From Methylobacterium ajmalii (GTDB lineage Bacteria; Pseudomonadota; Alphaproteobacteria; Rhizobiales; Beijerinckiaceae): 64,000 bases of DNA. The notes under the pieces were generated by a model, which did no database searches, was not told the origin of the DNA, and worked only from the letters and a program-made list of their open reading frames with translations. The stretch is taken from NCBI RefSeq assembly GCF_016613415.1, contig NZ_JACWCT010000125.1:1-64000 (forward strand), given 5' to 3'. The position numbers were made by a program, and so were the translations under genes. Every line of letters starts with the position of its first letter. The first letter of the stretch is position 1. Below, in pieces: positions 8,359-17,247 of the stretch.

Positions 8359-10428
8359 TCACGCCCCGGCGGCTCGCGCCGCCGGGGCGGCCGGCAACAC
8401 AGCGCGACCGAACAGGTAGCCCTGCGCCTCGGTGAAGCCCTCCTCGCGCACCACCGCGAGCTGGGCCGGGGTCTCGACGCCCTCCGCCACCGTCTCGATG
8501 CCGAGCCGCCGCCCGAGCTCGGCGACGATGCCGACGATCGCCCGGCAATCCGGCCGCTCGACCGCGTCGCGCACGAACGAGCCGTCGATCTTGATGCGGT
8601 CGATCGGGAAGGCGCGGACCCGGGCCAGCGACGAGAAGCCGACGCCGAAATCGTCGAGCGACACGCTCACCCCCATGTCGTGCAGGAGTTGGAGGTCGTC
8701 GACGATGCCGCCGGCGGTGGTGCTCAGCACCGTCTCTGTGATCTCCAGTTCGAGGCGCCGGGGCGTCAGCCCGGTCTGCCCCAGGATCTCCCGTACCGCC
8801 CGCGGCAGGCTGCCGTCGCCGAGTTGGTAGACCGAGACGTTGACGCAGAGCCTCGCCTCGTCCGGCCAGGCGGCGGCGGCGCGGCAGGCCTGGTCGAGCA
8901 CCCACAGGCCGAGCTCGCGGATCAGGTCCGACTTCTCGGCGATCGGGATGAAGCGCCGGGGCGAGACCGGGCCGCGCTCGGGATGCGTCCAGCGCAACAG
9001 CGCCTCGCGGGCATTCACCGAGCCCTGCGCCAGGTCGATGATCGGCTGGTAGGCGACGGCGAGCTGGCCCGCGGCGATCGCCTGGCGCAGGTCGCGCTCG
9101 AGGCGCATCTCGTCGCTGCGCTCGGTCTCGAGCCGGCGGGTGAACAGGCGCCAGGCGGCCTTGCCGGCGCCCTTGGCGGCGTAGAGCGCGCAATCGGCCT
9201 GACGCAGCATCGCGTCCGGCGTCGCCGTGCCGTCGGCGAGCGCGATGCCGATGCTGGCGGTGACCTGACGCGCCGGCTGGCCCTCGATGTCGTAGGGGCG
9301 GCCGAGCTCGATCAGCAGACGCTCGGCCAGCGGCACCGCCAGCTCGCCGGCTCCGCCCGGCAGCAGCAGCGCGAACTCGTCGCCGCCGAACCGGGCGGCG
9401 AGGCCCGGCTCCGGCAGCGCCCCGCGCAACCGGTCGGCGAGCTGGCGCAGGAGCGCGTCGCCGGCCTGATGCCCGAGCTCGTCGTTGACCGCCTTGAAGC
9501 CGTCGAGGTCGAGGAAGAGGAGCGCGGTGCCGGCGGGCAGGGCGCCCTCGGCGGCGCTCTCGCGCAGGCGGCGCCACAGCATCGCCCGGTTCGGCAGGCC
9601 GGTCAGGGCGTCGTGATGGGCGAGCCGGTTGATCTCCTCCTCGGCCCGGCGCTGGCGCGTCACGTCCTCGAAGGTGACGACGAAGGCCCCGCCCGGGACC
9701 TCCCGCCGCACGAGCGCGATCGCCCGGTCGTCCGGGGTCGCGACCACGACCGTCTCGCCGTTGCCGAACGAGCCCCGGTGCCCGGCGAGCAGGGCCGCCC
9801 CCTGCCAGAGCCCGGCCTCGGGCCCGCCGAAGGCGAGCGCCCAGATCGCCTCGATCGGGGCGCCGACGAGGTCGCGACCGGGGGCGGGAAACATCTGGTG
9901 GAAGCGCTGGTTGAGGAGCCGCACCTTCCGGTCGGCGTCGAACAGGCACAGGCCCTGCGACATGGTCGAGAGGGCGAGGTCGAGGATCAAGGCGACCGCC
10001 TCGATCTCGTCGCTTCCCTCCCGCCGCGCCGGCACCTCGCGGATGGTCTGGGCGTAGCCGGAGAGCCGCGCCCCGTCGTGGATCGCCGCGATGACGGTGT
10101 GGGCGCGGAAGCGGCTGCCGTCGCGCCGCGGCCACCAGCCCTCGGCCTCGTAGCGCCCGCTCTCGCGGGCGGCGGCGAGGGCGGCAGCCCCCTCCCCGTC
10201 CGGCACGTCGCCATAGGCGAAGCGGCGCCCGAGGACCTCCGCCGCCGGATAGCCGGTCAGCCGCTCGGCGCCGGGATTCCAGGCCGCGACCCGCCCGTTC
10301 GTGTCGAGGAGGCACAGGGCCTGGTCGGCCGCGCCCCAGACGAGGCTGGAATAGGCATCGTGGAGGGCGGGGGCCGTCATCGGCTCGTCGGTCTCGACCG
10401 CCATCGCCGCGCTCGCCTCGCTCCGCAT
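8359..10428 (-). CDS. PAS-GGDEF-EAL cyclic di-GMP enzyme
   Basis: A 689-residue soluble signalling protein. Two PAS-type sensor domains (about residues 15-130 and 135-260) precede a GGDEF domain with an intact FGGDEFALLLPG (near 346) and LDLDGFKAVNDELGHQ, and an EAL domain with AREALLRW (near 473), a metal-binding ITETVLS and LDDFGVGFSSLARV. Both catalytic motifs look intact, so it may make and break cyclic di-GMP depending on the PAS signal. No membrane segment is seen. The ATG at 10428 was chosen because GGAG lies about 10 bases upstream; an ATG at 10476 is possible. Confidence 0.93.
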   Translation of the reverse strand: MRSEASAAMAVETDEPMTAPALHDAYSSLVWGAADQALCLLDTNGRVAAWNPGAERLTGYPAAEVLGRRFAYGDVPDGEGAAALAAARESGRYEAEGWWPRRDGSRFRAHTVIAAIHDGARLSGYAQTIREVPARREGSDEIEAVALILDLALSTMSQGLCLFDADRKVRLLNQRFHQMFPAPGRDLVGAPIEAIWALAFGGPEAGLWQGAALLAGHRGSFGNGETVVVATPDDRAIALVRREVPGGAFVVTFEDVTRQRRAEEEINRLAHHDALTGLPNRAMLWRRLRESAAEGALPAGTALLFLDLDGFKAVNDELGHQAGDALLRQLADRLRGALPEPGLAARFGGDEFALLLPGGAGELAVPLAERLLIELGRPYDIEGQPARQVTASIGIALADGTATPDAMLRQADCALYAAKGAGKAAWRLFTRRLETERSDEMRLERDLRQAIAAGQLAVAYQPIIDLAQGSVNAREALLRWTHPERGPVSPRRFIPIAEKSDLIRELGLWVLDQACRAAAAWPDEARLCVNVSVYQLGDGSLPRAVREILGQTGLTPRRLELEITETVLSTTAGGIVDDLQLLHDMGVSVSLDDFGVGFSSLARVRAFPIDRIKIDGSFVRDAVERPDCRAIVGIVAELGRRLGIETVAEGVETPAQLAVVREEGFTEAQGYLFGRAVLPAAPAARAAGA

Positions 10429-10598
10429 CGTCACTCGCTCCGTCGCGCGGTGCCCGGGCTCCGTTGCCCACGACACCGATGCGACAGGTTAGGCGATTTG
10501 GTCGTGGACGTTGAGTCGCTTTGACGACCTAACCCTGCCGTCGATGTTAAGTCCGGCGGGTCGACCGACGGTCGAGACCAAATCCGTCCGGGGCCGGA

Positions 10599-12155
10599 TC
10601 ACTCCCACTCGATCGTGCCGGGCGGCTTCGACGTGATGTCGTAGGTCACCCGGTTGATGCCCTTGACCTCGTTGATGATCCGGGTCGCGACCCGGCCCAG
10701 GAACGCCATGTCGAAGGGATAGAAGTCCGCCGTCATGCCGTCGACCGAGGTGACGGCGCGCAGCGCGCAGACGTGGTCGTAGGTGCGGCCGTCGCCCATC
10801 ACCCCGACGGTCTTGACCGGCAGGATCACCGCGAAGGCCTGCCAGATCGTGTCGTAGAGCCCGGCCTTGCGGATCTCCTCCAGGTAGATCGCGTCGGCCT
10901 TGCGCAAAGCGTCGAGCTTCTCGCCCGTGATCTCGCCGGGGCAGCGGATGGCGAGGCCCGGACCCGGGAAGGGGTGGCGGCCGACGAAGGCCTCGGGCAG
11001 GCCGAGCTCGCGGCCGAGCACCCGCACCTCGTCCTTGAACAGCTCGCGCAGGGGCTCGACGAGCTTCATGTTCATGCGGGCGGGCAGGCCGCCGACATTG
11101 TGGTGGCTCTTGATCGTCACCGACGGGCCGCCGGTGAACGACACGCTCTCGATCACGTCGGGGTAGAGCGTGCCCTGCGCCAGGAAGTCGGCGCCGCCGA
11201 TCTTCTTGGCCTCGGCCTCGAACACGTCGATGAACAGGCGCCCGATCGTCTTGCGCTTGACCTCCGGGTCGGTGACCCCGGCGAGCTCGCCGAGGAACAG
11301 GTCGGAGGCCTCCACGTGGACGAGCGGGATGTTGTAGTGGTCGCGAAACAGGCGCACCACCTCCTCGGCCTCGCCCTGGCGCAGGAGGCCGTGATCGACG
11401 AAGACGCAGGTGACCTGCTCGCCGATCGCCTCGTGGATCAGCACCGCCGCCACCGCCGAATCGACGCCGCCGGAGAGGCCGCACAGCACCTTGGCGCCGC
11501 CGACCTGGGCGCGGATCCGCTCGATCGCCTCCTCGCGGAAGGCGGCCATCGACCAGTCGCCGGTGCAGCCGGCGATGTCGCGCACGAAGTTGCGGATGAG
11601 GAGCGCGCCGTGGGGGGTGTGGGCCACCTCGGGGTGGAACTGCACCGCGTAGAACTTGCGCGCCTCGTCGGCCACCGCCGCGAAGGGCGCGTTGGGGGAG
11701 ATCGCCACGGTGGTGAAGCCGTCGGGCAGCTTCGTCACCCGGTCGCCGTGGCTCATCCACACGGGATATTTCTCGCCGACGTGCCAGACGCCGCGAAACA
11801 GCGCGCTGTCGGCGATGATCTCGACCTCGGCCCGGCCGAACTCGGCGTGGTGCCCGCCCTCGACCTCGCCGCCGAGCTGGGCCGCCATCGTCTGCTCGCC
11901 GTAGCAGATGCCGAGCACCGGCACGCCGGCCTCGAACACGCCCTGCGGCGCCCGCGGCGAGGATTCGACCGTGACCGATTCCGGCCCGCCCGACAGGATC
12001 ACCGCCTTCGGCTTCATCGCCGCGAAGGCCGCCTCGGCCGCCTGGAACGGGACGATCTCGGAGTAGACGCCCTCCTCACGCACCCGTCGGGCGATGAGCT
12101 GGGTCACCTGGCTGCCGAAGTCGATGATGAGGATCTTGTCGTGCTCGGTCGTCAT
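10599..12155 (-). CDS. guaA: GMP synthase (glutamine-hydrolysing)
   Basis: A 518-residue enzyme that aminates XMP to GMP with glutamine and ATP in the cytoplasm. The class I amidotransferase part has the nucleophile in GICYGEQ (Cys near 83) and the HPE of QFHPEVAHTP (near 174). The ATP pyrophosphatase part has GLSGGVDSAVAA (near 225), and the C-terminal dimerisation domain ends in the conserved TIEWE. Length is normal. The ATG at 12155 begins MTTEHDKILIIDFGSQ, the usual family start, although the frame is open further upstream. It is a single gene, not in a visible operon. Confidence 0.98.
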   Translation of the reverse strand: MTTEHDKILIIDFGSQVTQLIARRVREEGVYSEIVPFQAAEAAFAAMKPKAVILSGGPESVTVESSPRAPQGVFEAGVPVLGICYGEQTMAAQLGGEVEGGHHAEFGRAEVEIIADSALFRGVWHVGEKYPVWMSHGDRVTKLPDGFTTVAISPNAPFAAVADEARKFYAVQFHPEVAHTPHGALLIRNFVRDIAGCTGDWSMAAFREEAIERIRAQVGGAKVLCGLSGGVDSAVAAVLIHEAIGEQVTCVFVDHGLLRQGEAEEVVRLFRDHYNIPLVHVEASDLFLGELAGVTDPEVKRKTIGRLFIDVFEAEAKKIGGADFLAQGTLYPDVIESVSFTGGPSVTIKSHHNVGGLPARMNMKLVEPLRELFKDEVRVLGRELGLPEAFVGRHPFPGPGLAIRCPGEITGEKLDALRKADAIYLEEIRKAGLYDTIWQAFAVILPVKTVGVMGDGRTYDHVCALRAVTSVDGMTADFYPFDMAFLGRVATRIINEVKGINRVTYDITSKPPGTIEWE

Positions 12156-12296
12156 GGGACGATGAGTTAGACGAGGGCCGCCCCGCGCGCAACGCGTCGC
12201 GCGAGCGGGGGCCCGGTGCGTCCACGGCATTAACCGGAGGTTCAGGCGCTAACCGCGAGGGAGGCGCCCCCAACCCACCAGACAAGGAGACTCGCC

Positions 12297-12533
12297 ATGC
12301 GAGCCATCGTCCTCGGGATCGCCGCTACTCTCGCCACCGGCCTGAGCCTCGCGCCGGCCTCGGCCCTGCCGGTCGCCCCCGGCGGCACCGTCGCGCCCGC
12401 CGTCTCGGTCGAGCAGGCGCAGTACGTCACCCGCCGGGTGGTGCGCCGCGGCCCCCGCTGCGTGGTCAAGGTGACCCGGACCCGCGGGCCCTTCGGCCGG
12501 GTCGTGGTGCGCAAGGTGCGCCGCTGCTTCTGA
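12297..12533 (+). CDS. Small basic secreted protein
   Basis: A 78-residue protein with a signal peptide (to about residue 24, cut after ASA) and a very basic C-terminal half in which VTRRVVRRGPRCVVKVTRTR and a final RRCF hold two cysteines that could pair. AAGGAG lies 10 bases before the ATG, and a strong terminator follows, so this is a real monocistronic gene. No named family is recognised. Location is periplasmic or extracellular. Function is unknown. Confidence 0.8.
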   Translation: MRAIVLGIAATLATGLSLAPASALPVAPGGTVAPAVSVEQAQYVTRRVVRRGPRCVVKVTRTRGPFGRVVVRKVRRCF

Positions 12534-12564
12534 CGCCTCGCGCGTCTCACGCCGAGATTCGAGA

Positions 12565-12594
12565 GGGCGGCCCCGGGCGGGGCAGCCCTTTTTT
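12565..12594 (+). terminator. Rho-independent terminator
   Basis: A GGGCGGCCCC/GGGGCAGCCC stem with one mismatch is followed by six T residues. It follows the small basic protein gene by about 30 bases. Confidence 0.85.
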
Positions 12595-12610
12595 CATGAC
12601 GGCCAGGTTT

Positions 12611-13543
12611 TCATGGCGGCCAGACCGCCAGCAGGGCGCGCAGGGCCGCCACGAAGGCGAGCGGCTGGTCGACCATGACGTGGTGGTAGGCCTCCGGCAG
12701 GTCGATGCGGGGCGAGCCCGGCGGCAGCAGGCCCTGGACGTAGGCCGCGTCGGCGGGCCGCATCAGGTCGGAGCGGTCGCCGGTGACGAGGGCGAGCGGG
12801 CAGCGGGCCTCCCTCACCATCGCGGCCCGGTCCGGCAGGACGAGGCGGGCCCAGAGCGAGGGGTCGAAGCGCCAGCTCCAGCCGCCGGGGACCTCCTTGA
12901 GCGATTCCCGCGCGATCAGGTCGGCGATGTAGAGTGCCTCGCAGGGCTGCATCGGCGCGAAGCGGAACCGCGCCAGCGCCGCCTCCAGGGTCGGGTAGAT
13001 CCGGTGCGGGGCGAAGCGCCCGTCCTCGCGCCGGCGCCCGGTGCGGCGCTCAGGGGAAAAGATCGGCGGGTCGACGATCACCGCGCCGCGCCAGCGGCCG
13101 GCCTCGCGCCCCGCCTCGGTCAGCATCGGGAAGCAGCCGAAGGAATGGCCGACCATCACGGGCGGGCCGGCGGCGAACAGGCCCGTCTCCCCGGCCACCG
13201 CCTCGATCTCGTCGGCGAAGGTGTCGAGGTCGTAGGCCTCCCGCCAATCCGATCCGCCCATGCCCGACCAGGACAGGGCGGCGACGCGGTACGGCCCGGC
13301 GAGGAACGGCGCGATGAAGCGCCACCAGCCGGCATGCGCGCCGTTGCCGTGCAGCAGCATCAGCCCCGGCCGGCCGCGCGGCCCCCACGCGAAGGTCTCG
13401 AGGCGGGCGCCCTTCACCGTGACGCGCCCGACCTCCGGCGCGACCGCGACCGCATCCCGGAACCAGTCGGGGGCCGGCGGGGAATCGCCCTCCAGGTGGC
13501 CGAGGGGGGCGGAGAGGTTCGGGTCGGGGGGCAGCTCGCTCAC
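12611..13543 (-). CDS. Alpha/beta-fold hydrolase
   Basis: A 310-residue soluble hydrolase. LLHGNGAHAGWW forms the oxyanion-hole loop, GHSFG (Ser near 132) is the nucleophile elbow, and EAYHHVMVDQP near the C-terminus supplies the histidine. This is the Ser-Asp-His layout of lipase/epoxide hydrolase-like enzymes. The start is GTG at 13543. It lies between a terminator and the second hydrolase gene on the same strand, 106 bases away. The substrate cannot be inferred. Confidence 0.85.
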   Translation of the reverse strand: MSELPPDPNLSAPLGHLEGDSPPAPDWFRDAVAVAPEVGRVTVKGARLETFAWGPRGRPGLMLLHGNGAHAGWWRFIAPFLAGPYRVAALSWSGMGGSDWREAYDLDTFADEIEAVAGETGLFAAGPPVMVGHSFGCFPMLTEAGREAGRWRGAVIVDPPIFSPERRTGRRREDGRFAPHRIYPTLEAALARFRFAPMQPCEALYIADLIARESLKEVPGGWSWRFDPSLWARLVLPDRAAMVREARCPLALVTGDRSDLMRPADAAYVQGLLPPGSPRIDLPEAYHHVMVDQPLAFVAALRALLAVWPP

Positions 13544-13649
13544 GGCCGGGATGATGCGGCGCGGCCGGAGGGCGTGTCAATCGTGATTGGAAGGAGCGGT
13601 ATGGCGATATCGTAGCCGCCCTGCTGCCGGAGTTCGAAATTCCGGTGTC

Positions 13650-14654
13650 TCAGGCGCGGATGAACCCGCGCCGCCGCGCCCAGGTGGCGAACAGCCCCGG
13701 CCAAGCCGCGGCCGGGGAGCCCGGCACGCCGAGGTTGAAGCCGTGGCCGCCGCGCTCGAACAGGTGCATCTCCACCGGGACCTCGACGGCCCGCAGGGCG
13801 GAGAACATCAGCAGCGAATTCTCGACGACGGCGATCGGGTCGTCGGCGGCCTGTGCCAGGAAGGTCGGCGGAGTCTCGGGCGGTACGCGGGTCTCGACCG
13901 AATAGGTCTCGGTGGCCACGCGGGTCGGGCTGTCGCCGACGAGGACGCGGCGGCTCGACGTGCGGTCGAAGGGGGGCTTCAGGGTGATGACCGGGTAGAT
14001 CAGCGCCGCGACGTCGGGCCGGGCCGAGAGCGCGTCGTCCTCGTCCACGGCCGCGTAGAGCGGCGAGGCGAAGCGGGTGCTGGCCGAGCCCATCAGGTGG
14101 CCTCCAGCGGAGAATCCCATCACGCCGATCCGGTTCGGCTCGTAGCCGTAGCGGCGGGCCCGGGCGCGGGCCAGCCGCACCGCCCGCATGGCATCCTGGA
14201 TCGGCGCGTCGGCACCCGCCGCCCAGCCCTCGCCGGGGAGACGATAGACCAGCGCGAAGGCGGTGACGCCGAGGCCGTTGAGCCAGAGCCCGACCGGCAC
14301 CGCCTCGTGGCCGAGATCGATGCGACGGTAGCCGCCGCCGGCGGCGATCACCATCGCGCTGCCGGTGGGCCTGGCCGGGCGCATCACCAGCAGGCAGGGC
14401 TCGGCCACGCCGGTGACGACCCCTTCGCGGCTCTCGTCGAAGCGCGGCCCCTCGGGGTTCGGCCCCCCTCCTCCCGGCGGCTTGCCGGGCCAGAGGCGCA
14501 GCACCTCCAGGGTGGAGCCGGGGGCGGTCCGCGGCGGCGCATCGTGCCCGAGGAGCGGATCCCCGGCCGGCGGGACGACCGGTTGCGCCACGGCCTCCGG
14601 CGCGACGGCGAGGGCGGCCGCTCCCGTGAGCAACGTCCTGCGATGCAGCACCAT
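13650..14654 (-). CDS. Secreted alpha/beta hydrolase (acetyl-esterase-like)
   Basis: A 334-residue hydrolase with a Tat-like signal (HRRTLLTGAAALAVA, cut near residue 22). IAAGGGYRRID near 103 is the HGG-like oxyanion loop with Ala/Gly in place of His, GFSAGGHL (Ser near 181) is the nucleophile, and GGHGFNLG near the end supplies the histidine. The pattern matches the BD-FAE/hormone-sensitive-lipase-like esterases, often acetylxylan esterases acting on sugar polymers. The ATG at 14654 was chosen because the signal peptide begins there; the frame is open far upstream but overlaps the next gene. Confidence 0.85.
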   Translation of the reverse strand: MVLHRRTLLTGAAALAVAPEAVAQPVVPPAGDPLLGHDAPPRTAPGSTLEVLRLWPGKPPGGGGPNPEGPRFDESREGVVTGVAEPCLLVMRPARPTGSAMVIAAGGGYRRIDLGHEAVPVGLWLNGLGVTAFALVYRLPGEGWAAGADAPIQDAMRAVRLARARARRYGYEPNRIGVMGFSAGGHLMGSASTRFASPLYAAVDEDDALSARPDVAALIYPVITLKPPFDRTSSRRVLVGDSPTRVATETYSVETRVPPETPPTFLAQAADDPIAVVENSLLMFSALRAVEVPVEMHLFERGGHGFNLGVPGSPAAAWPGLFATWARRRGFIRA

Positions 14655-14761
14655 GCCGACCGTCCGACACTCTCGAAGACCCGACGACGCGGGAGGGCGC
14701 GCCGGCCGGGATGACCCCTCGCCCGACCTGCATAAGCGAAGCGATCGCAGATGCACGGCAG

Positions 14762-14793
14762 AAAAATGCCGACCGGGGCGGGAAACCCCGGTC
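14762..14793 (-). terminator. Terminator of the RsmB-like gene
   Basis: A perfect 8-bp stem GACCGGGG/CCCCGGTC (14771-14778 with 14786-14793) is followed, reading the minus strand, by GGCATTTTT. It starts 8 bases after the stop of the methyltransferase gene. Confidence 0.75.
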
Positions 14794-14800
14794 GAGCCCG

Positions 14801-16108
14801 TCAGGAGCGATCCGGCCCGCGCTCGATGAGCGCGACGTAGAAGCCGTCGGTGCCGGTCCGCTCCGGGCTCATCTGGATCCCGTGGGCGGTGCGGCGCACC
14901 CGCTCGGCGACGGACGCCGGCAGGTCGAGGGGGCGGAGCGCGAGGTCGTCGCGACGCGCCGCCAGCCCCGCCACCGCCGCGTCGTTCTCCTGCGGCAGGA
15001 GCGAGCAGGTGACGTAGACGATCCGCCCGCCCGGCCGCGTCAGGCGCGCCGCCCGGTCGAGCACCGCCTCCTGCTCGGCGACGCGGGTCGCGAGGCTGCC
15101 GGGGCGCAGGCGCCACTTGGCGTCCGGGTTGCGCCGCCAGGTGCCGGCGCCGGTGCAAGGCGCGTCGACCAGCACGAGGTCGGCGCTGCCGTCGAGGTCG
15201 GCCATCACGTCGGGCCGGCCCGCATCGCGTCGTCCCGGACCGCCGCGCGGCGTGCGCACCTCGGCCCTGGCGCCGGCCCGGCGCAGGCGCTCGTGGATCG
15301 GCGCGAGGCGGCGCGGATCGCCGTCGGTGGCGACGAGCCGGCCCTCGTTGCCCATCAGGGCGGCGAGCGCCAGGGTCTTGCCGCCGCCGCCGGCGCAGAG
15401 GTCGACCACCGTCATCCCGGGCTTCGCGCCGGAGAGCCGGGCGGCGAGCTGCGAGCCCTCGTCCTGGATCTCGAACCAGCCGTCCAGGAATTCCGGCTCG
15501 ACGTGGAGCGCCGGGCCGCGGCCGTCCTCGCCCAGCGGCACCCGCAATCCGTCCGGCGCCAGCGGCGTCGGCTCCGGGTTGAGATGGGCCAGCGCCTCCC
15601 GGGTGGCGTCGCGGCTCGCCTTCAGGGTGTTGACCCGGATGTCGAGGGGAGCCCGGCGGGCGAGCGACCGCAATTCCGGCAGGAGGTCGTCGCCGAAAGC
15701 CGACGCCAGCGACGGCACGATCCATTCCGGCACGTCGCCGGCGACGTGGACGGGGGCGTCGGCGAGCGTCCCGGTCTCGAGCCGGGTCCGCTCCGCCTCG
15801 GTCAGCGGGGCGGGGGCGAAGCGCTCGCCGGTGAACAGCTCGGCGATCGTTTGGGCGGCGAGCCCGCGCTGGAGCCGCAGCGAGCCGATCAGCACGGCGC
15901 GGGACGAGTCCTCGCCCATGATCCAGGCGGCGGAGGCGCGGCGGCGAAGCGCGTCGTAGACGAGCGTGGCGATGGTGGCGCGGTCGCCGGAGCCGGCGAA
16001 GCGGTGGGCGAGGCCCCAATCCTTGAGGGCGTCGGCGACCGGGCGGCGGCGCTCGGCGATGTCGGCCAGGACCTCGATGGCGGCGGAGAGGCGGGCGCCC
16101 GGGGTCAT
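14801..16108 (-). CDS. RsmB/NOP-family RNA 5-methylcytosine methyltransferase
   Basis: A 435-residue SAM-dependent RNA methyltransferase. An N-terminal NusB-like helical domain (about residues 1-130) is followed by a Rossmann domain with VVDLCAGGGGKTLALAA (near 233), the catalytic-release motif LVDAPCTGAGTWRRNP (near 316) and the nucleophile motif VYVTCSLLPQEND (near 363). The two cysteines are those of the RsmB type, which methylates C967 of 16S rRNA in E. coli. The ATG at 16108 (MTPGARLSAAIEVLADI) fits the start of the NusB-like domain. It is not next to fmt, its usual neighbour, so the exact target is uncertain. Confidence 0.9.
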   Translation of the reverse strand: MTPGARLSAAIEVLADIAERRRPVADALKDWGLAHRFAGSGDRATIATLVYDALRRRASAAWIMGEDSSRAVLIGSLRLQRGLAAQTIAELFTGERFAPAPLTEAERTRLETGTLADAPVHVAGDVPEWIVPSLASAFGDDLLPELRSLARRAPLDIRVNTLKASRDATREALAHLNPEPTPLAPDGLRVPLGEDGRGPALHVEPEFLDGWFEIQDEGSQLAARLSGAKPGMTVVDLCAGGGGKTLALAALMGNEGRLVATDGDPRRLAPIHERLRRAGARAEVRTPRGGPGRRDAGRPDVMADLDGSADLVLVDAPCTGAGTWRRNPDAKWRLRPGSLATRVAEQEAVLDRAARLTRPGGRIVYVTCSLLPQENDAAVAGLAARRDDLALRPLDLPASVAERVRRTAHGIQMSPERTGTDGFYVALIERGPDRS

Positions 16109-16234
16109 CGCGAAACCGCCGATCCCGAAACCGCCACGGTCATGCCGCGGGAACGGCCCGACACGGCCAAGCTTTCGGCCCGGACGGTCCCGACACCTTG
16201 GCCGTTCGTTCCCCAAGGCCGGAGTACCGCCCGC

Positions 16235-16423
16235 ATGATCCGTCGTCCCATTCCGTCCGCCCTCGCCGTGAGTCTGGCCGCGTTGATCGCGCTGTCGGCC
16301 GGCGCCTGCGCCACCGCCCCGGCGGCGCCGGCCGTCGACCTGACGCCGCCCCCGCCCCGGCCCTACGACGCCAAGACGCAGCTCGAATACGGCAACCCGC
16401 CGCCGCGGGCCCCGCGCTACTGA
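16235..16423 (+). CDS. Small putative lipoprotein
   Basis: A 62-residue protein with a hydrophobic N-terminal signal ending in SAGAC, a lipobox-like site, and a short Pro-rich mature part (VDLTPPPPRPYDAKTQL). It is likely to be attached to a membrane through a lipidated Cys near residue 25. No family is recognised. It is divergent from the RsmB-like gene, 126 bases away, and convergent with the MAPEG gene. Confidence 0.65.
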   Translation: MIRRPIPSALAVSLAALIALSAGACATAPAAPAVDLTPPPPRPYDAKTQLEYGNPPPRAPRY

Positions 16424-16437
16424 GACCGCCCCCTTAG

Positions 16438-16464
16438 CCTCCTCGCGCCGCCAAGGCGAGGAGG
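16438..16464. terminator. Stem-loop between convergent genes
   Basis: A perfect 9-bp stem CCTCCTCGC/GCGAGGAGG with a 9-base loop lies between the convergent lipoprotein and MAPEG genes. There is no T-tract on either strand, so its role as a terminator is uncertain. Confidence 0.35.
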
Positions 16465-16517
16465 CGCATCGTCCCCGGCGCCCCGGGGCGGGCCGTCGGG
16501 CCGGTTGCCTCTCGCCA

Positions 16518-16937
16518 TCAGGCGAGCAGGATCTTGACGGCGAAGACGAACCACATCGCCAGCAGCACGAGCGCCCCGGCGAGGAAGGCCTGGAAGCGCC
16601 GGATCACCACGTTGCTGGTGGCGTAGATGCCCGCGTGCACGATCCGGGTCAGCACGAACAGCCAGGCGAGCCCGACGAACAGCGTGTCGCCCTGCCGCGT
16701 CGCCAGCGCGAGCCCGACCACGGCGTAGAACAGCACCGGCATCTCGAACTGGTTGGCGAACGCGTTCGAGACCTGCTGCACCGGCGCCGGCCAGGTCCGC
16801 TCGCCGAGCGAGATGTCCTGCACGCGGACCGCCCCCGCCCGCGCCGCGGCGAAACGCACCCGCCCGGTCCAGAACAGCAGGCAGAAGGTCAGGAGGACCT
16901 GGACGAAGACGGGGGCGAGAAGGGCCTTGAAGCTCAT
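16518..16937 (-). CDS. MAPEG family membrane protein
   Basis: A 139-residue protein with four predicted membrane helices (about residues 5-25, 60-80, 85-105 and 115-138). NAFANQFEMPVLFYAV in the second helix is the signature of the MAPEG superfamily (microsomal glutathione transferase and leukotriene synthase relatives). Bacterial members are often of unknown function, some with glutathione transferase activity. It begins at the ATG at 16937 and stands alone. Confidence 0.88.
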   Translation of the reverse strand: MSFKALLAPVFVQVLLTFCLLFWTGRVRFAAARAGAVRVQDISLGERTWPAPVQQVSNAFANQFEMPVLFYAVVGLALATRQGDTLFVGLAWLFVLTRIVHAGIYATSNVVIRRFQAFLAGALVLLAMWFVFAVKILLA

Positions 16938-17079
16938 GGTGGTCGATCCCTGGCTGATCCGATCCGTGACGGGGGCATTCGACGGGACCGGCGGTTCCGG
17001 AAAGCCTCGCCGCGCATCCGCCCCAAATCCCCCGGACGGCCCCCTTTCGCAACGGGCGTCGCGGCGCTACATGAGGTCG

Positions 17080-17236
17080 GCGGGGCTGCGGCTCTCGTCA
17101 GGAGACACATTCCCCGGGGCCTTATCGACTCCCTCGGGAGCTGTCACTGCCCTGGTCCGTGGACCGGGGCATAACGGCGCCCACCTACTTCGTAGGTTTC
17201 CCGGGATCGATTCTCCAACGGCTCTCGTGGCCCCGC
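17080..17236 (+). ncRNA. ssrS: 6S RNA (alphaproteobacterial type)
   Basis: The region folds as a long hairpin closed by GCGGGGC (17080-17086) and GCCCCGC (17230-17236). It contains the sequences typical of alphaproteobacterial 6S RNA: CTCGGGAGCTGTC and CCTGGTCCGTGGACCGGGGC around the central bubble, and GCCCACCTACTTCGTAGG. 6S RNA mimics an open promoter and holds the housekeeping RNA polymerase holoenzyme in stationary phase. Its place directly before 5-formyltetrahydrofolate cyclo-ligase is the widely conserved location. The 3' end is only 11 bases before the fthC start codon. The exact ends are estimated from the closing stem. Confidence 0.88.
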
Positions 17237-17247
17237 GCTGGACCAGC

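Noticed and set aside
10495..10584. 9-base inverted repeat GATTTGGTC/GACCAAATC before guaA's 3' end
   Set aside because: The arms are over 70 bases apart with no continuous stem or T-tract, so it is not a convincing terminator or operator.
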